Shown here one piece after another: positions 18,946-30,527 of a stretch of 64,000 nt of DNA. The notes under the pieces are model-generated. The model made no database searches and was not told the origin of the DNA. It was given only the letters and a program-made list of their open reading frames with translations. Position numbers and translations under genes: made by a program. Numbering within the stretch: the stretch's first letter is position 1; every line of letters begins with the position of its first letter. Source of the DNA: Mortierella sp. BCC40632 (lineage: Eukaryota; Mortierellomycota; Mortierellomycetes; Mortierellales; Mortierellaceae). The stretch lies in contig WAEK01000002.1 of assembly GCA_011634665.1 (NCBI GenBank), forward strand, positions 2,134,001 to 2,198,000. The letters are read 5' to 3'.

Positions 18946-20352
18946 CGAAATAAAAAAAAAAGGAGCCTCGTCCTTGGGTCTTCCGTCCTACTCCTCTTCC
19001 CTCCTCTTCCCCGATTCCGCGTCCCTGTCCCGACGCGCCCCTGACCGTCACACGCCCCCCAGTCCTCATGGGAACGGCGCACAAGCAACCAGCGCGACAG
19101 TTCGTCTCGGCTTGCAGAGTTCCTTCGTGTTACCTCGCCCTCAATCCCCATTCCGCGCTCGACGCCGCGCATGCTCTGTCCTGTCCTGTCTTTCCCACTC
19201 CTTCTCGAAACGTGCTGCCCACATGGCACTCGTGTCCCACTTCTGCTTGCTAGGTATCGCCCCGCCAAGCCCAATCACTGGCTCTCTGGCGCGAAAGTCA
19301 GTACTTGAGGTGAGAAAGAGGACGAAGAACGAGAGAAAAAAAAAAAAAAGAGAGAGCACGCTGCGGACACAGCCGATGCTGCATGGAAGCAAAAAGTCAC
19401 GCATCTTGCGACTCTTGATGATTTTGGGTCGAAAAGGTAGGCCCGGGAAAGCAGGACCTGGCCTCGGTACGGCTGTGCCACTATGCCGATGCAGGCACCC
19501 AGGGACGTCTTTACTGCAGCCTGCGGGCGTGCAGAGCATCGCTGAGGTTATAGCTGTGTTCCTAGCTTGCTTGTCTACAGAGTCGTTAGAAGAGCGGGAA
19601 GGGTCTAAAAGTCTCACGAAGTGCATCCTTCCCGGTTCTGTCCTATCCAGATGTTGCGATGGATGTACGATTGTGCGCGCCTCACTTACTCTCTCTCTCT
19701 CTTCTCTCTCTCTTTCTTCTCTCTCTTTCTTCTTTCTCTCTTCAAAGGAATTCAGACACGCAACTGCCAGACCACAGGCACGTAAATACACATTTCAATG
19801 AACAATCTATTCTTGCCTTGTACCTTCCCGTGTTCTCGACTCAACCTCAACGGTTTGAAGGAGCGAGTGTCATGAGCGGGATCTGGTCAAGCCAACACAA
19901 CATGGCTCTCAGCCGATAGCACTTTGTGTCCTTTGTGAGAGATACGCAAACCCAAATGTGAAAGAGCAACTGTTCCCATGAAATCTCGCTTCCTTCGCAG
20001 TGTCTCCCACACACAAACAACTTCGCCCCTGAGCAAACAATCGAGCGCCGATTGCGCCAGTATCTCCCGCGTTGCATATGACTTTTCTACACGCACCCGT
20101 TTTTCCTGACTTGTCATTCATCTTTCCCTTTTCCAGTTGTCCGCAAACAACTGTTGTGGGATGAGATCACGTGTGTTGTGGTGGTTTAGGTTGGTTCGTT
20201 GCCCCCAAATCCTCTCTTCCGCCGTTCATCTTTGCCACCATTGTCAGAGCCATTCGACCCTTCCTAATCTACATCTTCATCCTCAGCTTTGAATGTGAAT
20301 ACGAGAACACTGATCCATATACCCGAAGAAATCTAAACAAGCATCACGAGAA

Positions 20353-21787
20353 ATGAGACTCAGAGCCAAGATCCAGCGGAGCCTTTTGTTCTTCAGTAAG
20401 TGGGTTGCTGCTTTATTACTCAGAAAGAATCTTTGATAAAAGGAAGAAAGAAAGAAAAGCAAGAGTAGCGTATCATGTATTCTCATCAAGCTCATTGACA
20501 CACTCTATAGAGCTTGCGCAAGCTGTCGAAAAGATTGGGAGGTCCTGCTTTATCAAGTTTACTCCAAACTACGTCTGTTTCGGTGCAATCAACGGAATTG
20601 GGGATGACCCTGCGATGGGAGGTGGGTCTGTCCAGTGCTGGTCGTATGTAATATGCCGTTTGGCTCTATCTCTGCACTCTCAAACAGGAAGTGATTCTAG
20701 CCAAGGGTAGTGAATACTCAAAGCTGTCATGGCTACCTTGTCTTCTCATAATCCGTTTCCTCCAACTCCATTTACAGACGAGTCGTCAAGGAAAGTTTGT
20801 TCTACGAATACAAGATCGAATCAGCTGCAAATAACGAAATCTATTTAGAGATGAAGGTCGAGGATCTTTTGCTTGCAATGAGATCCTGTAATAATGCGTC
20901 CAGCATTGTGATGCGAATGACAGGACGGTCGACAGACGCATATCTCACGTTTGTGATTACAACAGAGGTTAGAAGGTGTTCCTTATCCGTAAAGAGCGAC
21001 CTTGATTGATTATAAAAAAATGGCATCCCTTCTTACCACTTGTCTCCTCATTCTTGGCAGGACCATATAGGAAACTCTCGCCCAATCACCCAGAATGTGC
21101 CTATCGTCAAAATCATGAGTGCAGATGGAGCGAATAACACATCGGCGTTTGAAGAACCAATGGTCCCCGATCCTGAGGTTCACATCATGTTGCCTCAGCT
21201 CGACAAGCTTAAGTTTATCACATCAAGCTACAAGAACATAGCTGATTATGTTGTCCTTTCTGCTAATCTCTCGGGTGAGATGGTTCTAACTACATCCGAC
21301 GGGGTCAAACAGGCGGTCGCTGTTGCACCGAAAGATGGATCAGATGGCTTAGACTTAGTCAGGGCACACTACGGTGTTGCAGACAAGGCCCATGTAGAAA
21401 CACGGTTCAGGAACCTCCACAATCCAATCCTTAGTGAACAGGCAATGGAGGATGAACACGAGGATGGAGTAACAGGAGAGCACCCACATTTGGAGCGGCA
21501 GCGGACCCGCCCAAAAGAGTTTGCCAGTGTCATGGTCAGAGTATCAGATCTCCAGAAGGTTCTCCAGAGCCAATATGTCAGGCCATTGAATGTGATCTGC
21601 AGTAGGTTTGTCTCAAGGCAAAGGTGGTGTGATATTTGGTGCTAATCGTGATATAGGATAGCTACTTACAGCACAGCATTCATTTCCTCTAGGTTTGGTG
21701 CCTTCCAATTCGGTTCTCTTCTATGTATATCTGAAGGACACCGAGGATGCAACACTTACATACTATATTCCGGAATCCGCCGTATAG
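20353..21787 (+). CDS. HUS1: DNA damage checkpoint protein HUS1 (9-1-1 clamp subunit), 5 exons
   Basis: HUS1 joins RAD9 and RAD1 in the PCNA-like ring loaded at damaged DNA to activate ATR/Mec1 signalling in the nucleus. Exons: 20353-20395, 20511-20643, 20778-20967, 21061-21601, 21693-21787, giving 333 residues. The start MRLRAKIQRS matches the family's M-[RK]-[LF]-RAKI opening. Family landmarks are NNEIYLEMKVEDLLLAM, EEPMVPDPEVHIMLPQL, YKNIADYVVLSANLSGEM and the end LTYYIPESAV. Between the two clamp halves is a short acidic insert (EQAMEDEHEDG). Length fits the family (about 280-340). The second exon acceptor was chosen by phase and alignment and is the least certain boundary. Confidence 0.88.
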
Positions 21788-22394
21788 CTTTTCCTTGCAA
21801 TAAAGCATATCCAAGTAGCGGGAGTATAAGGAAAAGAAAAGTAACGGCAGACTGTTTGTTCGGGGTCATATCACCACGTTGTCAAACACGACAAAGTCAT
21901 CCCCATCAACAGGGCACTCTGTTGAAAACAGAGGCCCCTTATTGGCTCATCCCCATTTCAGCACTTTGTCCAGTGCAGGGAGCAGTCCCTTGGCACGACT
22001 CCCTTGTCCCTGAAGTGATAGGAACTCAAAGGGATCCTGTTGAAAGTGCCGAACGGAGACAACAGAAAGTTGAATGTGACTCCTGGAAAATCCAAGCCGG
22101 TCAACAAGGGACCAGAGCAGGTCTCGATAAGGTGGGGCGTGCGTTTCCAAGGCCAGTAGTCTGGTAGTCGCCCTCACGCACATGCACATGCGTATTCTCT
22201 CTGCTACGTTCCCTCCCCTCTCTTTCTTCCTTTTTCTCTTTTCTCACTCACTCACTCTTTTATTTTTTTTTTATTTCGTCTGTCCACTCTTTCTGCCATC
22301 CTCATCTTCCTTGAGACCATTCTGTGCTCTCTGTAGTCTATATCCCTCCCATATTTACCTGGTAGCCATTCCCACCGCCATTAACGCTCTACCA
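21788..22394. other. intergenic, HUS1 3' flank and next gene's 5' flank
   Basis: AT-rich 3' flank, then a CT-rich stretch at 22190-22280 typical of a fungal promoter or 5' UTR. No gene is seen. Confidence 0.6.
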
Positions 22395-23666
22395 ATGCTC
22401 TCACAAACCCAAGGAAGCTCCTCCTCACACTCAACAGCAGCCGGGCGGGGACTGTGGATCCTTGTGCTTCTCTTAGCATTACTATCGATTGTTAAGGCAG
22501 AGGGTGTTTCGGGGAAGCAGCCTTCACTCTTCGGTATCGCCTCTGTAAACTCCTCTACGAGGCGTTCAGTTAGTTGTTGACCATAACATCTATCAGTTGA
22601 TCTCTCGCTGCTCAGCTTACCAACGCTCGCTTCTGTCAAACTCAATAGCACGGCAAGCTCCTGCCCCACCTGCAGCAGGCAATGGTAACGGTAGCAATGG
22701 TGGCAATGGCGCGAACGTTGGGGGTGGGGCTGATGGTTCTAATGGCGGTAATGGTAACCAGCCACCACACGGACAGCCCAGCTCCACAGTACAGTCCCCG
22801 CTATCGCATATGGCGACTTCAACCGCATCAGCACCTCCAGCGGCCTCTTTTACGGGACTACCAGGTATTAACAGTGGCACAGTGATTGGGCCTGGGGGTG
22901 TCATCATCCCTCCCCGCACAAACTCAACTACTCCTGGTGGTTCCAGCATTATTTCGGGGCCATCTATCATTGACCCACGCCGACCCGTCAGCCGACTTTC
23001 AATGATTCAACCCAAACAAAACGCCGCAAACCCACCTTTGTTTCCTGTCGGATCGAATATTATCTTTGAGTGGGCGTTTGACAACAACACTCTTGTCTTC
23101 GCTCCGGCGAACCTTACGATTGAGATTAACCTAAGCACCAACCCAAAGATGATTTGGCCCATCGCCAACGTCTCGGGGTCGACTACATCCATCGTCTGGA
23201 ATACGGGTGCTGTCACGGATCCTTCTCTATTTATGGGATTCTACACTCTGTAAGGACTCCTTTTCTCCCTTGTCCACCCCTTCTTTCCCAATCCACCCCT
23301 CTCTTGACTTCTTTTCCTATGCTCCGTACTCTTCACCCTAATTGCCTAAATTTAACCCTTTAAACTCTTTCCTTTTTGCTTTCCGTCTCTCCTTGGTGTG
23401 TTTTCATGTACCCTAGGAGCGTGTATGACTCGAAAATTGGAAAGCAAGGTGTTGCCACCAGCGGACACTTGATGCCATATTCGGACCTTCAGTTTGGCCT
23501 ATATATTCCTGTAAGTCCATGCAAAGGATTACCATGTAGATATCTCAGGTTTAGTACGTTCCAAGTGATAGATTAAAGTACTGACTGTGAAACTGACAAC
23601 TTCTGTGGGTTTTAGGAAGCCTACACACCGAGAACTGGAGGTAATTCCAGAGGACTGACGATTTAA
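22395..23666 (+). CDS. secreted or anchored protein with DUF7137-like C-terminal domain, 4 exons
   Basis: Exons: 22395-22572, 22616-23249, 23417-23510, 23616-23666; 318 residues. Residues 19-35 (GLWILVLLLALLSIVKA) form a signal peptide or signal anchor. A Gly/Asn-rich low-complexity stretch (GNGNGSNGGNGANVGGGADG) and a Pro/Ser/Thr-rich linker follow. The C-terminal about 130 residues read NPPLFPVGSNIIFEW, LTIEINLSTN, TSIVWNTG, DPSLFMGFYTLSVYD, GHLMPYSDLQFGLYIP, a pattern I recognise from fungal DUF7137 beta-sandwich proteins of the cell surface. Function is unknown; a wall or surface role is inferred. The first intron is only 43 nt and its borders are tentative. Confidence 0.65.
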
Positions 23667-25821
23667 AAGTTTCGATGCTGTTTCTGGTTGGTCGTCAGTT
23701 AAAACACAGTTGGAACAACTCAGTTTATTAACTATTTTTTTTTTTTTTTTTTTTTTTGCTTGCTTGCTTGCTTGCTTGCTTTTTACTATATTTTCTTTAT
23801 ATCAGCGTATTGTCAAACCTGCCTTGCAATGGCCCATTCTGTTAGACCGACGGTCGCAACTGCAATGACCATGGTGGTTCTCTCGTCGATATTTATTTTT
23901 TTCTCAGGATCGATGGCATAATCTACAGCTTCGATTTAGAATATGATAGAAAGGCATTGGGGTGTAGGGAATCTTATTGATTCGTTGGATGTGTAGACTT
24001 AGAGGTCAGCATCTCATCTATTGGGACTATCAACCCGCCTTACCAGATTCACTGTACATTCAAATTCAAATACAGGATAATATATGTTGTGTTCCTCCCT
24101 AACAATCCACTCATGGTTCCAATGCGGGAAAATGTTGAAGGAGTCTGAATCTTTCGTGGTCCTTCCGGCACAAACACACAGACATCAAAACAAAGCTTGA
24201 GTTATTGTACTCATGACTGTTCGCAACGGCAATTGCCGAGCCCCGTTCTTAACGCTTATGTGTCTATCGTGTATTTTTCTCTCTCTCCTCCCTTCTTGGG
24301 CACGTGTGGACCAACACAATAGGACCTTGAGAAGAGGCGAGAGCGTGCTATTGCCCTTTAAACATCCGGCCTAAGCTTCTCTGCTGGCGGAAAAAGGATA
24401 AATGAGCGACGTCAACTTGGGTCCAGAGAGTTGAGCAAAGATCCGTCATGAGCAGGGGCCAACCGTGAGCAAGACTGGGTGGCAAAGAGATGACCAAGTA
24501 GAAAGGGGGCTCTCATCTCCAAGGAGCTTGCTGAGTGGAGGAGATAACAGCCCTGGATGTACCTGAGCTCCAAGTTGTTCCTTGACCTAATGGCTGAAGA
24601 AGAAAGAAGGGGTTTTAGACATTTACCCCTTCTCCTGCCTCCAATCATAGGCATTCTGTGCCTAGACTCTCAATAGACATAAAGAGAGTTGGTACTTCTG
24701 GTTTTGCCATGTCTTTGAGAATGAGAGCGCAATTCAGATTGTCTGCTGGATGAACAAGATCATTTGGTCTTGTCTGCATTTCTTGCCCATCAATCTCATT
24801 CGCCTTGGTCTCATTCTACAAGAGGGCCAGATTTGTTCTGTCCTTTGGATTACTCATGACAACTGAGTGAATGTCAGGGGTCAGAGGCATTGCACTGTTT
24901 TGCACTCTGTGTATAAGGCATGATTCTCCGCCCATACAATCTTTTCCCCCTGTTTCACAACAATAATTTCGTGTAATTGGCATTACGGCAGCATGGCATT
25001 GCAGCATACCGCTGGGCGTGAGATGGCTTCGTGGACCAGTCCCCCGGATGACTGTTCAGGGACAAGGACCTTGTGCCACTGTCTTTGAATGAAATGAAGA
25101 AGACACAATACCGTGAGTGTTTGTCGAGGGATGGTGTTGTGGTGGAAACGGTGGTGGTCAGGGTTGGCGAGATGAGACCCCGCCATGGCCTGTGGAGCAA
25201 AGAGGGCAGACGGGGTATTGTGATGATTGTGATGGGACTGCGACTGCGAGGAAAATTTATGTCCGTGTTGAGGCCACGCGCCGATTGGTGGGCCTGGATC
25301 GTAGGTTAATTGGTGAAATATTGCGGCTGAACTCTCTTTCTCGTACCTGACCCGATCTCCCTCTCTCCTCACTACAGTGTACTTTACATACACCAAGTCT
25401 TGTTGGTGAACCGTCTTGGATCATCGCAACATTAGACTGGTACCCTTGGAACTGTCGCAAGGCCCATGTGCTGTAATATTGATTCATTAATCTCAAGAGT
25501 ACTACCAAACGCCCAAACATCTTGGGTTCGCTCATATAAAGACGGCCTCATCCCTCTGCATCTGTCCTGTTCTGTAACCCTCCTCTTCTTGCGCCTGTCC
25601 GTCCCACTCCCTACCGATCCTGTCTGTAGACGCGAGCCTGCTCTACTCCTTTGGTGCACGTCCTGCTAAACCACCTATCCATCTGCTCTGATACTTTTCC
25701 CTTCTTGACGGAGGGTCCTTCGGCCACACTACATTGTATAAAATTTCCGCAATCTTGCAGGCCGCATGAGCTTTTAGACCCCTCATTAAAATACCCCCCC
25801 TCCCCTTTCTTGTTCTCTGAC
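23667..25821. other. 2.1-kb intergenic region
   Basis: It contains a T run (about 23735-23757) followed by (GCTT)n, and scattered short frames without splice logic or domain signal. The right end holds the 5' flank of the next gene, with CT-rich DNA at 25560-25820. I see no gene. Confidence 0.55.
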
Positions 25822-27525
25822 ATGAATTTCGTTTCTACATCTTCCACTTTTCCACCTTCACAACACTTTCCTCGGTCTCTTCCATCTCTCCTCCATCCAG
25901 CCCACTCGCCCAGACGCTTTACTCCATCTCTTACCCGTATCCTCGTTGCCGTCTCTATCGCCTATTCAGCCTGCTGGCTCCATCCTGCCTTCGCTCAGAC
26001 TCTTGTTGAGAATCACTACAGTAACAGGCCGGACCCTTCCGCCACACTTGAGCCAGTACCCACCTCAAAGCCACCAGCTTCAATGTCAGCATCTCCTGCA
26101 ACCCTCTCCCCCACGGGGGTAGCCTCTCCGATCGCCAATGCTTCTTCACCCATTACACCAGTTGAGACGGAGCTCTTTGGTCGCCCTGCTGTCATTGGTG
26201 GCTACAATCCCACCCCGGGAGTTTTTATCTACTCGTCCTTCCTGTTCGTCTTTCTTGCTGCTATTGGTATTGCAACCATTCATCGTCTCATGGTTCGTAG
26301 AGCAGCTAAGAAGCAGCGGTTGGAGCAAGATGAGAAAGCAAGTGCCGCTGAGGAAGGTCGTGCCACTGGATCTGGAGATGGCCTCACGGCTTCAACCTTG
26401 AATGAGAAACTCACAGTTGGGGATGATGATAAGGAAAACAGTTCACCCAAGGGAGGCAACAGCGGTGATGACGACAAGAGCCACAAGAGCCTCCGAGATA
26501 TCAAGGTGGAGACCAATCTCCGTGCTAATCTGTTTAGACAAATTTCGATTAGCAAAAAGCCCTTGATGGAAGATGTTGGTCCTGCGGGCTCGTTACCATC
26601 TATTGTTGCCTCTGTAGAGGCTCCAAACCGAGTGCCAAGCCAAACTTCAAACCAAGTACCAACTGGCGGTGAGCTCTATCAGTCGCCCTCGATGAGACGC
26701 GCCAAGAGACAAATGCCAACGCCCGAGGCCCATCCACCTATGCGACAACTGTTGCCTCATGTTTCACCAAAGATCTCAAGACTTCGACGTAACGGGTCCC
26801 AGGCATCGACGACATCCACGTCGTCATCAGTGTCTTCGGCCTCTGGCGCTCGTCGAGAGAGGGCCCATCCTGCTCGTGTGTATGATCGCGGGGACGATGT
26901 GGACACAACAGACTATACCCGACCCCCTTTGACAGCTTCGACTTTGGACAACACGTACTACTCTACCATCCTAGAGCCCTACCGTCGTGTTGTGACCCCT
27001 CCTCCATTGCCTCAGCCTGCTTATCAGCAGCCACAGCAGTCCCGGAGGGAGCAGCGTTTGAGCCAACAACAGCATGAGCTAGAGCAACAGCAGAAGTCGT
27101 TGCCAATGGCGATGCCGATCCAAAGATCGGCGTCGACCCGTATACCCGCGGATATGGTTGAGCCCCTAGTCATCCCAAGGGCAAACAAGGCTCCTGTTTC
27201 GGCGGCTTCCCGAGGAATTGCCCGAACGGGATCACATCCAATAATTGAGACTGAAGGGCTGGCTGATGCCATTTTTGGATCCTCACCCCGGTCTTCACTT
27301 ATTGATGTGTCTAATAGCAATCCTGTGTTGACTCGGTCAGCTTCCGAGAGTGTTGGATACACAGGGGCTGATTTCGGCAGCCCAACCAGTGGCCGCCTCC
27401 GAGGGTCGCCGCTCAGTCCTACAAGGATGCACCCGATGCCCATCAAGCGATCCATGAGCACAAGGCTTCCTGTGGAAATGCGCGGACCTTCAGCATCAAC
27501 ACAAGATAATTACAGCTACATGTAA
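25822..27525 (+). CDS. unrecognised single-pass membrane protein with disordered cytoplasmic tail
   Basis: An intronless frame of 567 residues from the ATG at 25822. The frame is open further upstream but without an ATG. Residues 39-59 are hydrophobic and end in HPAFAQT, a likely signal peptide. A short Ser/Thr/Pro-rich outer segment follows. Residues 133-154 (GVFIYSSFLFVFLAAIGIAT) are a transmembrane helix, then a basic RRAAKKQR stop-transfer. The tail is rich in Ser, Pro and Gln, with poly-Ser and PPPLPQPAYQQPQQ. The motif MPIxRSxSTRxPxxM occurs twice (around 27112 and 27439). The topology resembles fungal wall-stress sensors or axial-budding-type proteins, but there is no diagnostic domain. 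I do not recognise the family. Confidence 0.7.
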   Translation: MNFVSTSSTFPPSQHFPRSLPSLLHPAHSPRRFTPSLTRILVAVSIAYSACWLHPAFAQTLVENHYSNRPDPSATLEPVPTSKPPASMSASPATLSPTGVASPIANASSPITPVETELFGRPAVIGGYNPTPGVFIYSSFLFVFLAAIGIATIHRLMVRRAAKKQRLEQDEKASAAEEGRATGSGDGLTASTLNEKLTVGDDDKENSSPKGGNSGDDDKSHKSLRDIKVETNLRANLFRQISISKKPLMEDVGPAGSLPSIVASVEAPNRVPSQTSNQVPTGGELYQSPSMRRAKRQMPTPEAHPPMRQLLPHVSPKISRLRRNGSQASTTSTSSSVSSASGARRERAHPARVYDRGDDVDTTDYTRPPLTASTLDNTYYSTILEPYRRVVTPPPLPQPAYQQPQQSRREQRLSQQQHELEQQQKSLPMAMPIQRSASTRIPADMVEPLVIPRANKAPVSAASRGIARTGSHPIIETEGLADAIFGSSPRSSLIDVSNSNPVLTRSASESVGYTGADFGSPTSGRLRGSPLSPTRMHPMPIKRSMSTRLPVEMRGPSASTQDNYSYM

Positions 27526-28281
27526 TATAACATAAGGTAGCATGAAATCGCGCCGAGGAAAAAAAAAAAAAAAAGCAAGAGTAAGAGAGGTGTGCACAAG
27601 AGCCAAAGGATGAATAGCCCGCATCCTCATGTAGATACCGTAATACTGAGCTCCTTGTCGGTCTTCGAAGACTGTGTATAGCCAAACATGAAATAAAAAG
27701 ACATCCAATATTGCAGCATTATTGTATTCGGTTCAGAGGGAGGGGCGGGGCCATTGCCCAGTTTTAAACTCGCCTCTTCCATCTCTTCAGCCTTTGTGAG
27801 TAGTCTGGTCCATCTCGGTCTAGGTAGTGACGATTGCAGCTGTATCCGGCCGAAACGTGTGGATGGCTAGAGTTTACAAAACAATGGGTCAATTTAACAA
27901 ATGCAGCCCTTGGCCTGTTCTTTGGATTGGGCCACGCAGGGGCTAGTGAGAGGAGAGTAAGAAAGAGGGGATGGAAAGCGGGAAGGGGGCAAAAGGAACA
28001 GTGCGCTCAACGGATGTCGTTGTTGGTCCTCAAATGGTCACTTTTCCTCCCGTTCCCTTTTCTTTGCCCACAAGCAGGCGAACTGGCTGCACTTGCTGAG
28101 TCTCGCCAGCCATCTAGGATATTTTCGAGCGATCCATTCCTAGCTGTTTTCGCACCGCAAGCCCAAAAGGCTGGTTTCAATCGACCCGGATGCGGCCTGC
28201 CGAGCAACGAGCGCAACCTTAGAACAAGAGTTGGAAGTCGCAAGGATCCGGTCCTCCCCCTTTCACGCTGGTGCAGCACAA

Positions 28282-28368
28282 AAGAAAGAGAGAAGAGAGA
28301 AGAGAGAAGAGGGAAGAGAGAAGAGAGAAGAGAGAAGAGAGAAAGAGAGAAAGAGAGAAAGAGAGGGA

Positions 28369-28404
<36 letters not shown>
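28282..28404 (+). repeat. (GA)n/(GAAGA)n tract
   Basis: Over 120 bp of purines on the plus strand, ending in a pure GA run. Confidence 0.85.
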
Positions 28405-28406
<2 letters not shown>

Positions 28407-29329
28407 TGGCTCACATACAGGTAAGACTTGATAAGACGACGACATTGTGAACAATTGCAACGAACTCCACCCCCTTTCCCCCTTCTTTACTGGCTATTGC
28501 ATTTGTCGTAGTCTTTGTCATCCGTTTTCTTTTTATTCTTTTTATTATGACTACTGTTGTTATTCATCGCAACTCCCGAACATTCACCATCAATGGTGCC
28601 TTTAGGCTCATGTCCTTTTTTTTTTTTTTTTTTTTGTTATCTCATTGTTTCGACACCTCCTACGGATGTGCTGGCCATAGGAAAGGGCGTGTGGCATGAG
28701 CTAAAGGAAGGTGTGGATAGGCATGTGAACTAAGGGTGCACCAAACGACCCGAGCCAGGCCATTGGATGTTCGTCCCAAAACAGAAGGAGCAGGTCAGAG
28801 CGACGACGTTTTCCATATCTCGGGGGCAACGTCGCCCATTGAGAAGTCAGTCTCGGCACCGCCCTTCATTCTTACCTTGGCCGACTCTCTTTTCCGTTTA
28901 TACGTCTTTGAAGATACCTGTGAAGAGAGATAGAGAATGCCGGGGAGGGACAGAAAGAGAGGGGTGTGACACGACAGGAAAAGACAAGGGAGAGAGAGAA
29001 AGAAGGTGATCCTTGCAACCCTTACACTGAGTAGCAAATGTACGAGAAAGGAACTGGCGGGCCCGTGGGCCTGGCGGGAGTGCTGTTTGTTACCTTGAGA
29101 ACTGACCCACTCAATGGCCGTCTGTCGAAAAGAAAGGGATGAGCGAGCGAAGTGCCCGCTTGCGCAAAAGACTGGCTCTGCTCACACGTCCGCACGTTCT
29201 GTCTCTTTTCTCTTTCTTCCCTCTCTGTCGTTTCCTTGCTGCTCTCCTTCTCTCTCACTCTCACTCCCTCACTCCCTTGCCCTTCCTTTTACTCTCACCT
29301 TCTCTCGTTTCTCTTACTCTCTCTTACTC

Positions 29330-29332
<3 letters not shown>

Positions 29333-29386
<54 letters not shown>
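29333..29386 (+). repeat. (CT)n microsatellite
   Basis: About 27 uninterrupted CT units. Confidence 0.9.
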
Positions 29387-29389
<3 letters not shown>

Positions 29390-30527
29390 CTTTGTCTCTT
29401 ATACGTACTCTTTATCTCTCCACTCTCACCTGTCCCTTGGATACAATCAATGACCCTGCTACGCTAGCTCTTTCGGTTGCACCCCCCCTCCCCTTTCTTT
29501 ACACTCATCTTCTTTCTCAACTTCTCTATCTATCCAGTCGACTGCACTTCGAGCGAACAGCCTAGCCTTGGGTAATCCTTGGTGATTCCTCCATTGGCCT
29601 TTCATCACCCCTTCCCAGTATCGCCGGCAAACTTGCATGGCCCGGTCGTCTGTACCACCTCAGGACTCTACAAAGTACCTTTTACTACCTCCTCTCCCGT
29701 TCACTTCGTCATTATCATCTACCCAGTCTTTGGCAGCTTGAAGGTAGCCTGACCAAACACTAGCAGCATCACCGAGACAGGACGTCCACAGGTAACAAAC
29801 AACCCAGTTCACTGCATGCCACATGCAATAGAACAAACAGTTGGGTGTCTCCGTACCCCACCGCCCCTTCTTCCTCGCCCCCTCCTCTCCCTTTCATCCT
29901 TCTTGCTTGCTTCTCAGCTCCTCCCTCTACCTCCCATTCCTTATTCCTCTTTCGTGTGTTCGTTGTGAACTTTTTCATACGTTGGGCACATCGAGGCGGT
30001 GGTCTCTTACACTTTGGTGATAGCATGAATATGCGCTTCATCAGCGGGGCCAGCTCTTTGGCTTTAGTAGGCATTTGCTTTGCACACTGAGCGCCTTCCG
30101 ACTCGACCATTGACAAAATAGCTGACTTTTGGGAGTGAAGGGTAAACGGAAAGGTGTGCAGGATCTTGCATTTGGTTCTGCATCGCATTGGCCGTTCCCG
30201 CAACTCACACAGCTGATGGTGAGAGGACAGGAAAAAAAAAAAAGGCATAAAAAACAAACGCACACATTAAAAATGCTGCAAAGAGCCAGTCTGTATTCTG
30301 TCATTTGCCAGCGAACGGACCCATTTCGCAACGAGTGAGAGGCGGATGCTCTCGTTGCTGTTCAGAATGGCGCCCATTTGACCCAAAGGCATCGGCGTGG
30401 GTTTTCATGCGTTTTTATTTCATTTTCTTTTTTACCTTCCCCTTACCAATCGTGTACTTTCGCGGTTTTTTAAACTAGGTGTTAGTCCGAGGCCGACTTC
30501 GAGATCGCGGTGCTCCAGGACAGTGAA

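Larger units (their letters stand above)
18152..20352. other. intergenic region between divergent aminopeptidase and HUS1
   Basis: It holds the two 5' flanks and much simple sequence: (GA)-rich at 18360-18440, (ATGG)n, (GA)n, and CT-rich at 19680-19745. Long open frames across the repeats are artefacts of their periodicity. I see no gene. Confidence 0.6.
27526..30527. other. 3-kb intergenic region, purine/pyrimidine-rich
   Basis: Contains a GA tract (28282-28404), a T run (about 28617-28635), a CT tract (29333-29386) and CT-rich DNA to about 29530. It probably holds the long upstream region of the arrestin-like gene. Frames here come from repeats. No gene is seen. Confidence 0.55.

Noticed and set aside
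18695..19801. Long open frame across (ATGG)n and (GA)n
   Set aside because: Its length comes from repeat periodicity, which leaves several frames open at once.
29114..29565. Overlapping frames through the (CT)n tract
   Set aside because: Leu-Ser repeats produced by the microsatellite in all phases.
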